From Malikia granosa (GTDB lineage Bacteria > Pseudomonadota > Gammaproteobacteria > Burkholderiales > Burkholderiaceae_C): a stretch of DNA of 64,000 nucleotides. The stretch is from assembly GCF_002980595.1 (NCBI RefSeq), contig NZ_PVLQ01000064.1, positions 1-64,000 of the forward strand, in the 5' to 3' direction. The position numbers were made by a program, and so were the translations under genes. The notes below the pieces were generated by a model. The model worked only from the letters and a program-made list of their open reading frames with translations, was not told the DNA's origin and made no database searches. Shown here in pieces: positions 54,438 through 64,000 of the stretch. Numbering within the stretch: position 1 is the stretch's first letter; each line of letters opens with the position of its first letter.

Positions 54438-54863
54438 ATGGCCATCGAACGCACCCTGTCCATCATCAAGCCCGACGCCGTCGCCAAGAACGTGATCGGC
54501 CAAATCGTCAGCCGCTTCGAGAACGCCGGCCTGAAGATCGCCGCCGCCAAGCTGGTCCAGCTGTCGCGCGCCGAAGCCGAAGGCTTCTACGCCGTCCACG
54601 CTGCACGTCCCTTCTTCAACGACCTGGTCAACTTCATGATCTCGGGTCCGGTCTTCGTGCAAGTGCTCGAAGGCGAAGGCGCGATCCTGAAGAACCGCGA
54701 ACTGATGGGCGCCACCGACCCGAAGAAGGCTGAAGCCGGCACCATCCGCGCCGATTTCGCCGAGTCGATCGATGCCAACGCCGTGCACGGCTCCGACGCT
54801 CCGGAAACCGCAGCCGTCGAGATCGCCTACTTCTTCCCGACCCTGAACGTCTACGCACGTTGA
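54438..54863 (+). CDS. ndk: Nucleoside diphosphate kinase
   Basis: Ndk balances nucleoside triphosphate pools by transferring a phosphate through a phosphohistidine. The 141-residue product is the family length. It begins [18 protein letters not shown] and has the catalytic NAVHGSD with His117. Its GC content and codon use match neighbours. A Shine-Dalgarno AAGG is upstream. rlmN follows 7 bp after the stop, so the two are probably cotranscribed, as in many gammaproteobacteria and betaproteobacteria. Confidence 0.98.
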   Translation: MAIERTLSIIKPDAVAKNVIGQIVSRFENAGLKIAAAKLVQLSRAEAEGFYAVHAARPFFNDLVNFMISGPVFVQVLEGEGAILKNRELMGATDPKKAEAGTIRADFAESIDANAVHGSDAPETAAVEIAYFFPTLNVYAR

Positions 54864-54870
54864 TTGGCAC

Positions 54871-56004
54871 ATGACGGCCAATCTGCTCGACTACGACCTC
54901 GAGGGCTTGGCCGCCTTCTGTGAGCGGCTCGGAGAGAAACGTTTCCGAGCCGTCCAGCTTTACCGCTGGATCCACCAGAAAGGCGTGGCCCGCTTCGAGG
55001 ACATGACTGACCTGGCGCGCAGCCTGCGGGAAAAGCTCCCCGGGGTGTGCGAAGTGCGCGGCCTGCCCGTGCTGACGCAACAGATCTCGACCGACGGCAC
55101 GATCAAGTGGCTGTTCGATGTCGGTGGCGGCAATGCCGTCGAAACCGTATTCATTCCAGAAGATGACCGCGGCACGCTGTGCGTGTCCTCGCAGGCCGGC
55201 TGCGCCGTCGGCTGTCGCTTCTGTTCCACCGGCCACCAGGGTTTTTCCCGCAACCTGGGATCGGGCGAGATCATCGCCCAGCTCTGGTATGCCGAGCATT
55301 TCCTGCGCAAGCGCTTCAACACCAATGAGCGAGTGATCTCGAACGTGGTGATGATGGGCATGGGCGAGCCGCTGCAGAACTATTCGGCCCTGGTGCCCGC
55401 GCTCAAGACCATGCTCGACGACCATGGCTACGGCCTGTCGCGCCGGCGCCTGACGGTCTCGACCTCGGGCGTGGTGCCGATGATGGACCGCCTGAGCCAG
55501 GACTGTCCGGTTGCGCTCGCGGTCTCGCTGCACGCGCCCAACGACCCGCTGCGCGACCACCTGGTGCCGCTGAACCGCAAGTACCCGCTGGCCGAGCTGA
55601 TGGCGGCCTGCAAGCGCTACCTGCCGGCGGCACCGCGCGACTTCATCACCTTCGAGTACTGCATGCTCGAGGGCGTCAACGACCAGCCCGAGCACGCCCA
55701 GCAGCTGATCGCGCTGGTGCGCGAGCATGGCGTGCCGTGCAAGTTCAACCTGATCCCGTTCAACCCCTTCCCGGACTCGGGCCTCAAGTGCTCGGGCAAG
55801 GCGGTGGTCAAGGCCTTTGCCGAGCAGCTCAACGCGGCCGGCATCGTGACCACGGTGCGCAAGACCCGTGGCGACGACATCGATGCCGCCTGCGGTCAGC
55901 TCGCAGGCGACGTGCTCGACCGCACCAATGCGGCCGAGCGCATGGCGCAGCGCCGTGGCCAGGTCGAGCAGGCCGTGGTCTGGCAACCCCGGGAGAAGTC
56001 CTGA
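54871..56004 (+). CDS. rlmN: Dual-specificity RNA methyltransferase RlmN
   Basis: RlmN is a radical SAM enzyme that makes 2-methyladenosine in 23S rRNA (A2503) and some tRNAs. The 377-residue protein has the radical SAM cluster motif CAVGCRFC (Cys111, Cys115, Cys118) and the N-terminal accessory domain ([15 protein letters not shown]). The [10 protein letters not shown] motif and a C-terminal region with the second catalytic Cys ([13 protein letters not shown]) follow. The TGA overlaps the pilW ATG by one base. The order ndk-rlmN-pilW-rodZ-ispG is conserved in proteobacteria. Confidence 0.98.
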   Translation: MTANLLDYDLEGLAAFCERLGEKRFRAVQLYRWIHQKGVARFEDMTDLARSLREKLPGVCEVRGLPVLTQQISTDGTIKWLFDVGGGNAVETVFIPEDDRGTLCVSSQAGCAVGCRFCSTGHQGFSRNLGSGEIIAQLWYAEHFLRKRFNTNERVISNVVMMGMGEPLQNYSALVPALKTMLDDHGYGLSRRRLTVSTSGVVPMMDRLSQDCPVALAVSLHAPNDPLRDHLVPLNRKYPLAELMAACKRYLPAAPRDFITFEYCMLEGVNDQPEHAQQLIALVREHGVPCKFNLIPFNPFPDSGLKCSGKAVVKAFAEQLNAAGIVTTVRKTRGDDIDAACGQLAGDVLDRTNAAERMAQRRGQVEQAVVWQPREKS

Positions 56005-56804
56005 TGAAGCCCCTGTTGAGCTGTCTGCTGCTGGCTGGCACCGCCGGTCTGTTCGGCTGTGCCTCCGCTCCGAGCGCGCCTGAAGTGGCCGCCAGCGGCA
56101 AGGAATGGGTCACCGAGTCGGACGAGCCCGAGGCGCAGCGGCGCGCGCGCCTGCGGGTCGAGCTCGCCTCGGGCTACTTCGAGAAGGGCCAGGTCACGGT
56201 CGCGCTCGACGAGGTCAAGCAGGCGCTGGCGGCCGATCCCAGCTATGCCCCGGCGCACAATCTGCGCGGCCTGATCTACCTGCGGCTCAAGGAGCCCAGG
56301 CTGGCCGAGGCCAGCTTCCTGCAGGCGATCAAGCTGGCGCCGCGCGACGGCGACAGCTGGCACAACCTGGGCTGGATGCATTGCGAGGCCGGCAAGTATG
56401 CCGATGCGGTCGCTGCCTTCGGCAAGGCCTTGCAGACGCCGCAATATGCCGCGGCGTCCCGCACCTGGATGAGCCAGGGCATCTGCCAGGCCCGCGCCGG
56501 CCAGCCGCTGGAGGCCGAGCGCAGCCTGCTGCGCGCCTTCGAGCTCGATCCGGCCAATCCCATCGTCAGCTACAACCTGGCGTCCCTGCTGATGCAGCGC
56601 GGCGACTACGCGCGCGCCCAGTTCTACATCCGGCGCCTGAACAATTCCGAGCTCGCCAATGCCGAGTCGCTCTGGCTCGGCGCCCGGGTCGAGCACAAGC
56701 TCAAGCAGTCCGAGACGGCGCGCCAGATCGGCGAGCAATTGCGCAGCCGCTATCCCGAATCCCAGGAGGCCGCGGCCTACGAGCGCGGCGCTTTCGATGA
56801 CTGA
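56004..56804 (+). CDS. pilW: Type IV pilus biogenesis/stability lipoprotein PilW (PilF)
   Basis: PilW/PilF is an outer-membrane lipoprotein pilotin needed for assembly of the PilQ secretin. The 266-residue precursor has a lipobox LFGC (Cys19) and about six TPR repeats (about 50-250; for example PSYAPAHNLRGLIYLRLKE and NPIVSYNLASLLMQRGDYA). It overlaps rlmN by one base and the next gene by eight. No other pilus genes are in the window, so its assignment rests on the TPR pattern and conserved gene order. A general TPR lipoprotein is the alternative. Confidence 0.9.
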   Translation: MKPLLSCLLLAGTAGLFGCASAPSAPEVAASGKEWVTESDEPEAQRRARLRVELASGYFEKGQVTVALDEVKQALAADPSYAPAHNLRGLIYLRLKEPRLAEASFLQAIKLAPRDGDSWHNLGWMHCEAGKYADAVAAFGKALQTPQYAAASRTWMSQGICQARAGQPLEAERSLLRAFELDPANPIVSYNLASLLMQRGDYARAQFYIRRLNNSELANAESLWLGARVEHKLKQSETARQIGEQLRSRYPESQEAAAYERGAFDD

Positions 56805-57768
56805 AGATTCCTCCCCATCGTCCGCCTCCCAGACCGCAGCGGCTGAGCGGCCGCAGACCACGCCGCCGTCCCAGTTGCTGCGCGAGGCGCGCGAGGCCGC
56901 CGGCCTGCAGCTGGCCTCGCTGTCGGCCACGCTCAAGGTCCCGGTCGAGCGCCTGCAGGCGCTCGAGGAGGGCCGCTACCAGGACCTGCCCAACCTGACC
57001 TTCGCACGCGCGCTGGCCTCGAGCGTCTGCCGTGCGCTGAAGATCGATCCGGCGCCGGTGTTGCAGGGTCTGCCGCAGGGCGGCGAGGTCAAGCTCGGCT
57101 CCGACCGGCCGGTCCAGGCCAGCGCCATCGTCCCGAGCCGCCAGGGCATGTTCCGGCTGCCGGCGGCGTTCCAGCTCGGCGCGCCGCTGCTGTTGTCCCT
57201 GCTGGTGCTGGTGCTCGCGGTCGCGCTTTGGTGGTGGTTGCCGCAGCGCGACGCCGAGATGGCGTCCGAGGGCGAGGCCGATGCCGCGGCCAGCGAGCCG
57301 CCGGTCCCGACGCTGGTGTCCGAGGAGCCGGTACCAGTGCCTGCTGCAGCCGGCAGCCCGCTGGCTGCCCCGCCAGTCGTGGTCGAGCCCGTCGCTGCCC
57401 CGGTCCCGGCTGCACCCCTTGTCCCTGCAGCCCCTGCCACACCTGCTGCGCCTGCTGCGCCTGCCGCGCCGGTTTCGTCTGCGCCTGCAGCGTCCATCAC
57501 GCCCGTGGCTACCGCACAGTCTGCCCAAGCCCAGCCCCGGCTCCAGCTGCGCGCGCGCGCCACCACCTGGGTCCAGCTCAAGGATGGCGCCGGCAAGGAA
57601 TTGCAGCAGCGCACGCTGCAGCCCGGCCAGACCCTGGACTATGACGGCGAACTGCCGCTGCAGGTCGTGCTGGGTCGCGCCAGCGGAGTCGATGTGATCG
57701 TGCGAGGCCAGGTCTTCGATACCTCGGCCTATGCTCCCAACAAGGTCGCGCGTTTCGAGGTCAAGTGA
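56797..57768 (+). CDS. rodZ: RodZ-like helix-turn-helix membrane protein
   Basis: RodZ links the MreB cytoskeleton to the membrane in rod-shape control. The 323-residue protein has a cytoplasmic Cro-like helix-turn-helix (about 25-90, LLREAREAAGLQLASLSATL). A membrane helix (about 128-148) is followed by a Pro/Ala-rich periplasmic linker (about 165-250) and a C-terminal beta domain of the DUF4115 type (about 255-320). This architecture matches RodZ. It starts inside the pilW end and is 3 bp from ispG, an order seen in many proteobacteria. Confidence 0.9.
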   Translation: MTEDSSPSSASQTAAAERPQTTPPSQLLREAREAAGLQLASLSATLKVPVERLQALEEGRYQDLPNLTFARALASSVCRALKIDPAPVLQGLPQGGEVKLGSDRPVQASAIVPSRQGMFRLPAAFQLGAPLLLSLLVLVLAVALWWWLPQRDAEMASEGEADAAASEPPVPTLVSEEPVPVPAAAGSPLAAPPVVVEPVAAPVPAAPLVPAAPATPAAPAAPAAPVSSAPAASITPVATAQSAQAQPRLQLRARATTWVQLKDGAGKELQQRTLQPGQTLDYDGELPLQVVLGRASGVDVIVRGQVFDTSAYAPNKVARFEVK

Positions 57769-57771
57769 AGC

Positions 57772-59049
57772 ATGAGCGAATTCCATACCGCGGCTGAGCC
57801 GCAGCCCCCGGTCCTGTCGGGCATCCCGCCGCGCAAGTCGCGCCAGGGCGTGGTCGCCTGGGGCGAGAACCGGGTCACGGTCGGTGGCGACGCGCCGGTG
57901 CGCGTGCAGTCGATGACCAACACCGACACCGCCGACGTGATCGGCACCGCGATCCAGGTCAAGGAACTGGCGCAGGCCGGCTCCGAGCTGGTCCGGATCA
58001 CGGTCAACAACGAGGATGCCGCGCGCGCCGTGCCGCATATCCGCGAGCAGCTCGACCGCATGGGCATCCATGTGCCGCTGATCGGCGACTTCCACTACAA
58101 CGGCCACACCCTGCTGAGCGAGTTCCCGGACATGGCGCAGGCCCTGTCCAAGTACCGCATCAACCCCGGCAACGTCGGGCGCGGCGACAAGAAGGACCGC
58201 CAGTTCGCGCAGATGGTCGAGGCCGCCGTGCGCTGGAACAAGCCGGTGCGCATCGGCGTCAACTGGGGCAGCCTGGACCAGGACCTGCTGGCTGGCATGA
58301 TGGACGAGAACGCGCGTCGCGCTGTCCCTTGGGACGGCAAGCAGGTGATGTACGAGGCCTTGATCGCCTCCGCGCTCGGCTCGGCCCGGCGCGCCGAGGA
58401 GCTCGGCCTGGCGCCCGAGAACATCGTGCTGTCGTGCAAGGTCAGCGGCGTGCAGGACCTGATCGCGGTCTACCAGCAGCTGAACCAGCGCTGCGACTAT
58501 CCGCTGCACCTGGGGCTGACCGAGGCCGGCATGGGCACCAAGGGCACGGTCGCATCGGCGGCCGCGTTGTCGGTGCTGCTGCAACAGGGCATCGGCGACA
58601 CGATCCGCGTCTCGCTGACCCCGCAGCCGGGCGAGGCCCGCACGCAGGAAGTGGTGGTCGCGATGGAGATCCTGCAGGCGCTTGGCCTGCGCAGCTTCGT
58701 GCCCAGCGTGACGGCCTGCCCGGGGTGCGGGCGCACCACCAGCACCACCTTCCAGGAACTGGCCAAGCAGATCGACGACTACCTGCGCGGCTCGATGCCG
58801 GTCTGGCGCGAGCGCTATCCCGGGGTCGAGAACCTCAAGGTCGCGGTCATGGGCTGCATCGTCAATGGTCCGGGCGAGAGCAAGCATGCCGACATCGGCA
58901 TCAGCCTGCCCGGCACCGGCGAGGCCCCGGCGGCGCCGGTCTTCATCGACGGCGAGAAGGCGATGACCTTGCGTGGCGAGGCCATCGCGGCCGAGTTCCA
59001 GCAGGTCGTCGAGCAGTACATCCAGAAGAAATTCGGCGTTCCGGCCTGA
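57772..59049 (+). CDS. ispG: 4-hydroxy-3-methylbut-2-en-1-yl diphosphate synthase
   Basis: IspG (GcpE) is an iron-sulphur enzyme converting MEcPP to HMBPP, the penultimate step of the MEP pathway. The 425-residue protein has an N-terminal TIM barrel ([13 protein letters not shown] near residue 43) and the C-terminal 4Fe-4S domain with Cys ligands in [12 protein letters not shown] and [10 protein letters not shown]. It is longer than the E. coli protein (372) because of insertions typical of this phylum. It lies 3 bp after rodZ. dxr at 10 kb serves the same pathway. Confidence 0.97.
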   Translation: MSEFHTAAEPQPPVLSGIPPRKSRQGVVAWGENRVTVGGDAPVRVQSMTNTDTADVIGTAIQVKELAQAGSELVRITVNNEDAARAVPHIREQLDRMGIHVPLIGDFHYNGHTLLSEFPDMAQALSKYRINPGNVGRGDKKDRQFAQMVEAAVRWNKPVRIGVNWGSLDQDLLAGMMDENARRAVPWDGKQVMYEALIASALGSARRAEELGLAPENIVLSCKVSGVQDLIAVYQQLNQRCDYPLHLGLTEAGMGTKGTVASAAALSVLLQQGIGDTIRVSLTPQPGEARTQEVVVAMEILQALGLRSFVPSVTACPGCGRTTSTTFQELAKQIDDYLRGSMPVWRERYPGVENLKVAVMGCIVNGPGESKHADIGISLPGTGEAPAAPVFIDGEKAMTLRGEAIAAEFQQVVEQYIQKKFGVPA

Positions 59050-59062
59050 TCCGGCGCCTAAC

Positions 59063-59100
59063 GCAAGCAGCTGATGCAAGGCAGCTGATGCAAGCAGCAT
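59063..59100. repeat. Short tandem direct repeats in the ispG-hisS spacer
   Basis: Two near-identical units, GCAAGCAGCTGAT (59063-59075) and GCAAGGCAGCTGAT (59076-59089), are followed by a partial third GCAAGCAGCAT (59090-59100). The array fills most of the 61-bp spacer just upstream of the hisS ribosome-binding region. Confidence 0.8.
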
Positions 59101-59110
59101 AGAAGAGCAA

Positions 59111-60406
59111 ATGGCAGAAAAACTCAGTGCCGTCAAAGGCATGAACGACATCGCGGCGCCCGAATCGGCGCATTGGGAATGGCTGGAGGCCAAGGTGCGC
59201 GCGCTGATGGGCCGCTACGGCTACCGCAACATCCGCACCCCGATCGTCGAGCCGACCGCGCTGTTCGTGCGCGGCCTGGGCGAGGTGACCGACATCGTCG
59301 AGAAGGAGATGTACTCCTTCGAGGACCGCCTGAACGGCGAGCAGCTCACGCTGCGCCCCGAGGGCACGGCCGGCGTGGTGCGCGCCGTGGTCGAGCAGAA
59401 CCTGATCTACGACGGTCCGAAGCGGCTCTACTACATGGGTCCGATGTTCCGCCACGAGCGTCCGCAGCGCGGCCGCTACCGCCAGTTCCACCAGGTCGGC
59501 GCCGAGGCACTGGGCTTTGCCGGCCCCGATGTCGATGCCGAGCAGATCGCCATGGCCTGCGATCTCTGGGCGGAGCTGGGCTTGAAGGACATCGCGCTCG
59601 AGATCAACAGCCTGGGCCAGCCGGCCGAGCGCCAGCAGCACCGCGCCGCGCTGATCGCCTACCTGGAACAGCACCAGGACCAGCTCGACGAGGACGCCAA
59701 GCGCCGCCTCTACAGCAATCCGCTGCGCATCCTCGACACCAAGAACCCGGCGATGCAGGCCCTGGTCGAAGGCGCACCGAAGCTGATGGACTACCTCGGC
59801 GAGCAGTCGCTGGCGCATTTCGACGGCCTGCGCGCGCTGCTCGATGCGCAGGGCATCGCCTACCGCATCAACCCGCGCCTGGTGCGCGGCATGGACTACT
59901 ACAACCTGAGCGTGTTCGAGTTCGTCACGACCGCGCTCGGCTCGCAGGGCACGGTCTGCGCCGGCGGCCGCTACGACGGCCTGATCGCCCAGGTCGGCGG
60001 CAAGCCGGCACCGGCGGTCGGCTGGGCGCTGGGCGTCGAGCGCATCCTCGAGCTGCTCAAGGAGCAGGGCCTGCTGCCGGCCGTGCCGGTGCCCGACTGC
60101 TACGCGGTGGTGCCGCAGGTCGCGGCCATGCCGCAGGTGATGCCGGTGCTGCGCGCGCTGCGCGCGGCCGGGGTCTCGGTGCAGATGCATGCCGGCGGCT
60201 CGGAAGGTCATGGCAGCATGAAGTCGCAGTTCAAGAAGGCCGACGGCAGCGGCGCGCGCTACGCGCTGATCTTCGGCGAGAGCGAACTCGCCGCCGGCCA
60301 GGTCGCGGTCAAGCCGCTGCGCGAGGGCGTTGGCGCCATCACCGAGCAGACCCTGTTCGAGCTCGCGCAGGCCACGCAATGGGCGGCGCAGCTGCGCCAG
60401 GCCTGA
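59111..60406 (+). CDS. hisS: Histidyl-tRNA synthetase
   Basis: HisS charges tRNA-His. The 431-residue class II synthetase starts [15 protein letters not shown] and has motif 2 ([20 protein letters not shown]). The histidine-specific [15 protein letters not shown] and the glycine-rich CAGGRYDGL lie near residue 285, with motif 3 in [13 protein letters not shown]. The C-terminal anticodon-binding domain follows. It is separated from ispG by a short repeat array. hisS-yfgM-bamB-der is a conserved order. Confidence 0.98.
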   Translation: MAEKLSAVKGMNDIAAPESAHWEWLEAKVRALMGRYGYRNIRTPIVEPTALFVRGLGEVTDIVEKEMYSFEDRLNGEQLTLRPEGTAGVVRAVVEQNLIYDGPKRLYYMGPMFRHERPQRGRYRQFHQVGAEALGFAGPDVDAEQIAMACDLWAELGLKDIALEINSLGQPAERQQHRAALIAYLEQHQDQLDEDAKRRLYSNPLRILDTKNPAMQALVEGAPKLMDYLGEQSLAHFDGLRALLDAQGIAYRINPRLVRGMDYYNLSVFEFVTTALGSQGTVCAGGRYDGLIAQVGGKPAPAVGWALGVERILELLKEQGLLPAVPVPDCYAVVPQVAAMPQVMPVLRALRAAGVSVQMHAGGSEGHGSMKSQFKKADGSGARYALIFGESELAAGQVAVKPLREGVGAITEQTLFELAQATQWAAQLRQA

Positions 60407-60447
60407 GCGCGGCCGCAGTCCGGCTGCATCGGCCTACAATGCCCGTC

Positions 60448-60470
60448 GAGGGTCCGCCTGGCGGGCCCTC
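60448..60470 (+). other. Hairpin in the hisS-yfgM spacer
   Basis: A 9-bp stem (60448-60456 with 60462-60470, one U-G pair) closes a 5-nt loop CCTGG. A -10-like TACAAT lies just upstream (60435-60440) without a good -35. No T-run follows, so termination is unlikely. Confidence 0.55.
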
Positions 60471-60496
60471 CCATACCACCCCTTTCGATTGAGCCC

Positions 60497-61162
60497 ATGG
60501 CCTCCCATCTCGACCTGGAAGAGCAGGAACAGCTCGCCAACTTCAAACATTTCTGGTCCCAGTACGGCAACCTGATCAGCTGGCTGCTGATCGCCGCCCT
60601 GGCGGGCCTGGCTGCCTTCAATGGCTGGCAGTACTGGCAGCGCAAGTCGGCCCAGGAAGCCGCCGCGCTCTACGACGAGCTCGAGCGCGCGGTCCAGGCG
60701 GGCGAGGCCGACAAGGTCCAGCGCGTCTGGGCCGACGTGCAGGCCAAGGCCGCTCGTGCCCAGCAGGGTCAGCAGGCCGGCTTGCTGGCGGCCAGCTCCT
60801 TGCATGGCGCCGGCAAGAGCGACGAGGCGCGCCAGGCGCTGGCCTGGGTCATCGACCAGTCGTCCGACTCGGCCTTGATCGCGGTCGCACGCCTGCGCCT
60901 GGCCGGCCTCGAGCTCGAGGCCAAGGACTACGCGCGCGCCCTCAAGACGCTGGACTTCAAGGCCAGCCCCGAGTTCGCTCCGCTGCTGGCCGATCGCCGT
61001 GGCGACGTGCTGCAGGCCCAGGGCCAGTCCGATGCCGCGCGCACCGAATACCGCAGCGCCTGGGACGGGCTGTCGGAAGCACCCGAATACCGTCGCATCG
61101 TCCAGGCCAAGCTCAATGCGCTGGGCTTCGACCCCCAGTCGGCTGCCAACCCGAAGGAGTAA
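60497..61162 (+). CDS. yfgM: YfgM family TPR-like membrane protein
   Basis: YfgM is an inner-membrane protein with a periplasmic TPR-like domain; in E. coli it associates with the SecYEG-PpiD chaperone network. The 221-residue product has a short cytoplasmic N-terminus, one membrane helix (about 28-48, SWLLIAALAGLAAFNGWQYW), an Ala-rich coiled region and helical repeats, ending GFDPQSAANPKE. The motif DLEEQEQLANFKHFWSQYGN is typical. It is between hisS and bamB, as in E. coli. Confidence 0.93.
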   Translation: MASHLDLEEQEQLANFKHFWSQYGNLISWLLIAALAGLAAFNGWQYWQRKSAQEAAALYDELERAVQAGEADKVQRVWADVQAKAARAQQGQQAGLLAASSLHGAGKSDEARQALAWVIDQSSDSALIAVARLRLAGLELEAKDYARALKTLDFKASPEFAPLLADRRGDVLQAQGQSDAARTEYRSAWDGLSEAPEYRRIVQAKLNALGFDPQSAANPKE

Positions 61163-61167
61163 GTTCC

Positions 61168-62307
61168 GTGACCTTCCTCAGTCGCGCCACCCCGCGCCTT
61201 GCCGCCGCTGCCGCGGCGGTCCTGCTGGCCCTGGCCGGCTGTTCCTCCACTCCGAGCAAGCCCAAGCCCGCGGCGCTGCAGTCCTTCAGTGCGAGCCTGC
61301 CGGCGCGCCAGGCCTGGAAGGTCCAGCTCGGCGAGCCCGCACCGCAATCGGTGCCGGTCCTGGTCGGGCGCGAGCTGGCGCTGGCAAGCGCCGACGGCCG
61401 GGTGCTGGTGCTCGACGCCGACAGCGGCAGCGAGCGCTGGCGCGCCGAGCTCAAGGCTGCGGTGTCGGCTGGCGTCGGCTATGACGGCGAGACCGCGGCT
61501 GTCGTGACCCAGGACAACGAGCTCGTCGCGCTGGCGCAGGGCAAGGTGCAGTGGCGCGTGCGTCTGCCCGCGCGTGCCTTCAGCGCACCGCTGGTCGCAG
61601 GCCGTCGCGTCTTCGTGCTGGCCGGCGACCGCAGCGTCTCGGCCTATGACGCGCGCAACGGCGCCAAGCTCTGGACCCAGGCCGCGCGCGGCACCGAGCC
61701 GCTGGTGCTGCAGCAGCCCGGCGTGCTGCTGGCGGTCGGCGACACCCTGGTCGCCGGCATGGGCGCTCGCCTGAGCGGCCTCAATCCCGGCAACGGGGCG
61801 CCGCGCTGGGAAGTCCCGGTCGCGTCCACCCGCGGCGTCAACGAGATCGAGCGCCTGATCGACCTGGTCGGTCCGGCCGCCCGCGTCCAAGGCCAGGTCT
61901 GCGTGCGCGCCTTCCAGGCTGCCGTCGGCTGCATCGATGCCCAGCGCGGCGCGCTGCGCTGGACCAAGCCGGCCAACGGTGCCGTCGGCCTGGCCGCCGA
62001 TGGCGAGCGGGTCTACGGCACCGAGAGCAATGGCCGCCTGCTGGCCTGGAAGCTCGACGGCGGCGAACTGCAGTGGCAATCCGACCTGCTGCTCAATCGC
62101 GGCCTGAGCGCCCCGCTGGTGGCTGGCCGCTCGATCGCGATCGGCGACGCCCAGGGCTTCGTCCATGTGCTCGCACGCGAGGATGGCAAGCTGCTGAATC
62201 GACTGGAGACCGATGGCTCGGCCATCGTCTCCGCCCCCCTGCTGGCGGGTCAAAACCTGCTGGCCCTGACACGCAAGGGCGTTCTCTACGCCTGGCGCCC
62301 CGAATGA
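61168..62307 (+). CDS. bamB: Outer membrane assembly lipoprotein BamB
   Basis: BamB is a periplasm-facing BAM lipoprotein. The 379-residue precursor has a lipobox LAGC (Cys25). It is followed by an eight-bladed beta-propeller of PQQ-like repeats (for example [20 protein letters not shown] and [18 protein letters not shown]). The start is GTG at 61168, five bases after the yfgM stop. Its stop overlaps the der ATG by four bases (ATGA). The yfgM-bamB-der order is the same as in E. coli. Confidence 0.97.
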   Translation: MTFLSRATPRLAAAAAAVLLALAGCSSTPSKPKPAALQSFSASLPARQAWKVQLGEPAPQSVPVLVGRELALASADGRVLVLDADSGSERWRAELKAAVSAGVGYDGETAAVVTQDNELVALAQGKVQWRVRLPARAFSAPLVAGRRVFVLAGDRSVSAYDARNGAKLWTQAARGTEPLVLQQPGVLLAVGDTLVAGMGARLSGLNPGNGAPRWEVPVASTRGVNEIERLIDLVGPAARVQGQVCVRAFQAAVGCIDAQRGALRWTKPANGAVGLAADGERVYGTESNGRLLAWKLDGGELQWQSDLLLNRGLSAPLVAGRSIAIGDAQGFVHVLAREDGKLLNRLETDGSAIVSAPLLAGQNLLALTRKGVLYAWRPE

Positions 62308-63632
62308 AACCTGTGATCGCCCTGGTGGGCCGACCCAACGTCGGCAAGTCCACCCTTTTCAACCGCCTGACCAAGACGCGCGACGCCATCGTCGCCGACT
62401 TTCCCGGCCTGACGCGCGACCGCCACTACGGCAACGCGCGCCTGGGCAAGCGCGAGTTCATCGTCATCGACACCGGCGGCTTCGAGCCCGACGCCGGCAG
62501 CGGCATCTTCAAGGAGATGGCCAAGCAGACCCAGCAGGCGGTCGCCGAGTCCGATGTTGTCATCTTCGTGCTCGATGCCCGTGGCGGCCTGAGCGCGCAG
62601 GACCACGACATCGCCAACTACCTGCGCCGCCTCAACAAGCCCACGCTGCTGGTGGCCAACAAGGCCGAAGGCATGAAGGAGGGCAGCCAGCTGGTCGAGT
62701 TCTACGAGCTCGGCCTGGGCGAGGTGCTGCCGGTCTCGGCCGCGCATGGCCAGGGCGTGCGCTCGATGATCGAGGCCGCGCTCGACAAGCTGGTCTGGCC
62801 CGACGAGCTGGAAACCCCCGAACCCGAGGAGAGCGTGATCAAGCTCGCCGTCGCCGGTCGGCCCAACGTCGGCAAGTCGACGCTGATCAATGCCTGGCTC
62901 GGCGAGGAGCGCCTGGTCGCCTTCGACATGCCGGGCACGACGCGCGACGCGATCTCGGTGCCGTTCGAGCGCAACGGCCAGAAGTTCGAGCTGATCGACA
63001 CCGCCGGCCTGCGCCGCAAGGGCCGTGTCTTCGAGGCGATCGAGAAGTTCTCGGTCGTCAAGACGCTGCAGGCGATCGAGAACGCCCATGTCGTGCTGCT
63101 GCTGCTCGACGCGACCGAGGGCGTGACCGACCAGGACGCGCATATCGCGGGCTTCGCGCTCGAGAGCGGCCGCGCCGTGGTGCTGGCGATCAACAAGTGG
63201 GACGCGATCGACAGCTACCAGCGCGAGACCCTGCAGCGCTCGATCGAGAGCCGGCTCGGCTTCCTGAAGTTCGCGCCGCTGCACATGATCTCGGCCAAGA
63301 AGCGCCAGGGCATAGCCCCGCTGTGGACCTCGATCGCCAAGGCCTACGCCTCGGCCATGGTCAAGATGCCGACCCCGCTGCTGACCCGGCTGCTGCAGGA
63401 GTCGATCGTGCTGCAGGCGCCCAAGCGCGGCGGCATGTACCGGCCCAAGATGCGCTACGCCCACCAGGGCGGCATGAACCCGCCGGTGATCGTGATCCAC
63501 GGCAACTCGCTCGACAACGTCGACAACGCCTACAAGCGCTTCCTCGAGGGGCGCTTCCGCAAGGCCTTCGACCTGGTCGGCACGCCGCTGCGCATCGAGT
63601 TCAAGACCTCGGCCAACCCCTACGACGAATGA
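62304..63632 (+). CDS. der: Ribosome biogenesis GTPase Der (EngA)
   Basis: Der is a double-domain GTPase essential for 50S subunit maturation. The 442-residue protein has two Ras-like GTPase domains, with P-loops [12 protein letters not shown] (about 6-17) and [12 protein letters not shown] (about 180-191). The other G boxes are present ([27 protein letters not shown]). A C-terminal KH-like domain ends in [11 protein letters not shown]. The start overlaps the bamB stop. hfq follows after 82 bp, the usual Burkholderiales order (der-hfq-hflX). Confidence 0.98.
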   Translation: MKPVIALVGRPNVGKSTLFNRLTKTRDAIVADFPGLTRDRHYGNARLGKREFIVIDTGGFEPDAGSGIFKEMAKQTQQAVAESDVVIFVLDARGGLSAQDHDIANYLRRLNKPTLLVANKAEGMKEGSQLVEFYELGLGEVLPVSAAHGQGVRSMIEAALDKLVWPDELETPEPEESVIKLAVAGRPNVGKSTLINAWLGEERLVAFDMPGTTRDAISVPFERNGQKFELIDTAGLRRKGRVFEAIEKFSVVKTLQAIENAHVVLLLLDATEGVTDQDAHIAGFALESGRAVVLAINKWDAIDSYQRETLQRSIESRLGFLKFAPLHMISAKKRQGIAPLWTSIAKAYASAMVKMPTPLLTRLLQESIVLQAPKRGGMYRPKMRYAHQGGMNPPVIVIHGNSLDNVDNAYKRFLEGRFRKAFDLVGTPLRIEFKTSANPYDE

Positions 63633-63714
63633 ACTCGCCGCCGCCCGCCCGGATTGGAGCGGCGGGCTGTGGTATGGTCGCTTTCCCTCAACTCTCTTGA
63701 ACACGGAGCATATC

Positions 63715-63966
63715 GTGAGCAATAACAAAGGCCAACTCTTGCAAGATCCTTTCCTGAACCAGCTGCGCCGCGAGCATGTGCCGGTGTCGATCTACCTGGT
63801 CAACGGTATCAAGCTGCAAGGCCAGATCGAGTCCTTCGACCAGTACGTCGTCCTGCTGCGCAACACCGTGACCCAGATGGTCTACAAGCACGCGATCTCC
63901 ACCATCGTTCCGGGCCGTCCGGTCCAGTTCAGCGCTGCCGCGCCCGAGCAGCCTGCCGCTGCCTGA
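63715..63966 (+). CDS. hfq: RNA chaperone Hfq
   Basis: Hfq is a hexameric RNA chaperone that pairs small RNAs with mRNAs. The 83-residue product has the Sm1 motif ([20 protein letters not shown] then [15 protein letters not shown]) and the Sm2 motif [10 protein letters not shown], with a short Ala/Pro tail. I chose the GTG at 63715, which has GGAG six bases upstream and matches family N-termini. A TTG six codons earlier is in frame but not conserved. It follows der and would precede hflX beyond the window edge. Confidence 0.96.
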   Translation: MSNNKGQLLQDPFLNQLRREHVPVSIYLVNGIKLQGQIESFDQYVVLLRNTVTQMVYKHAISTIVPGRPVQFSAAAPEQPAAA

Positions 63967-63973
63967 TTCCTCC

Positions 63974-64000
63974 TTGAACGACAGTCAGAAATCCCTTTCC
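63974..64000 (+). CDS. Possible 5' end of hflX, cut by the window edge
   Basis: From a TTG at 63974 the frame is open to the window end (nine codons, LNDSQKSLS). HflX, a ribosome-associated GTPase, follows hfq in this order, and the 7-bp spacing would suit coupled translation. There is too little sequence to identify it; the true start may be further on. Confidence 0.25.

Overview
The window is a stretch of ordinary high-GC bacterial core genome, and everything points to a betaproteobacterium of the order Burkholderiales. The evidence is the gene order (rpsB-tsf-pyrH-frr-uppS-cdsA-dxr-rseP-bamA-skp-lpxD-fabZ-lpxA-lpxB-rnhB; ndk-rlmN-pilW-rodZ-ispG-hisS-yfgM-bamB-der-hfq), a dihydrolipoyl dehydrogenase with its own lipoyl domain, and strong G/C bias at third codon positions. 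The genus cannot be fixed from the sequence alone. I see no insertion sequence, prophage, integrase, CRISPR array, rRNA operon or replication origin. Layout: positions 1-553 hold a tRNA-Leu(CAG) array on the minus strand (two complete copies and one cut by the window edge) with a terminator, a promoter and a 5-bp tandem repeat. Then come rnr and a YggT protein, a convergent nnrD, and a long plus-strand run from 5.2 to 20.3 kb covering translation (rpsB, tsf, frr), nucleotide supply (pyrH), isoprenoid and phospholipid precursors (dxr, uppS, cdsA), outer-membrane assembly (rseP, bamA, skp) and lipid A synthesis (lpxD, fabZ, lpxA, lpxB). carA-carB, greA and a DUF4149 membrane protein follow. From 26.0 to 31.5 kb the minus strand carries an amino-acid-binding protein, folD and a FixL/FixJ-type two-component pair. 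The pair is divergent from the pyruvate dehydrogenase operon aceE-aceF-lpdA (31.6-38.0 kb). A universal stress protein, a TerC-family membrane protein and an NlpC/P60 hydrolase are on the minus strand, and an isochorismatase-like hydrolase and prpE on the plus strand. The 2-oxoglutarate dehydrogenase cluster sucA-odhB-lpd is followed by zapE, then bamD (minus), rluD, scpB, rluB, and the ndk-to-hfq run, which ends at the window edge. How the genes work together: the two 2-oxoacid dehydrogenase operons feed and run the TCA cycle. The lpx, bam, skp and rseP genes build the outer membrane, with bamA, bamB and bamD all in this window. dxr and ispG supply isoprenoid precursors used by uppS for the cell-wall lipid carrier. 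The most interesting signals are in non-coding sequence. The 5' leader of the terC-like gene has the hallmarks of a yybP-ykoY (manganese) riboswitch, with a promoter placed at its first base and a legible Shine-Dalgarno-sequestering alternative pairing. Hairpins sit at every gene junction in both 2-oxoacid dehydrogenase operons. Other signals are a hairpin in the greA leader, palindromes upstream of aceE, prpE and sucA, and a 12-copy pentanucleotide repeat beside the tRNA array. I found no convincing undescribed multi-gene system.
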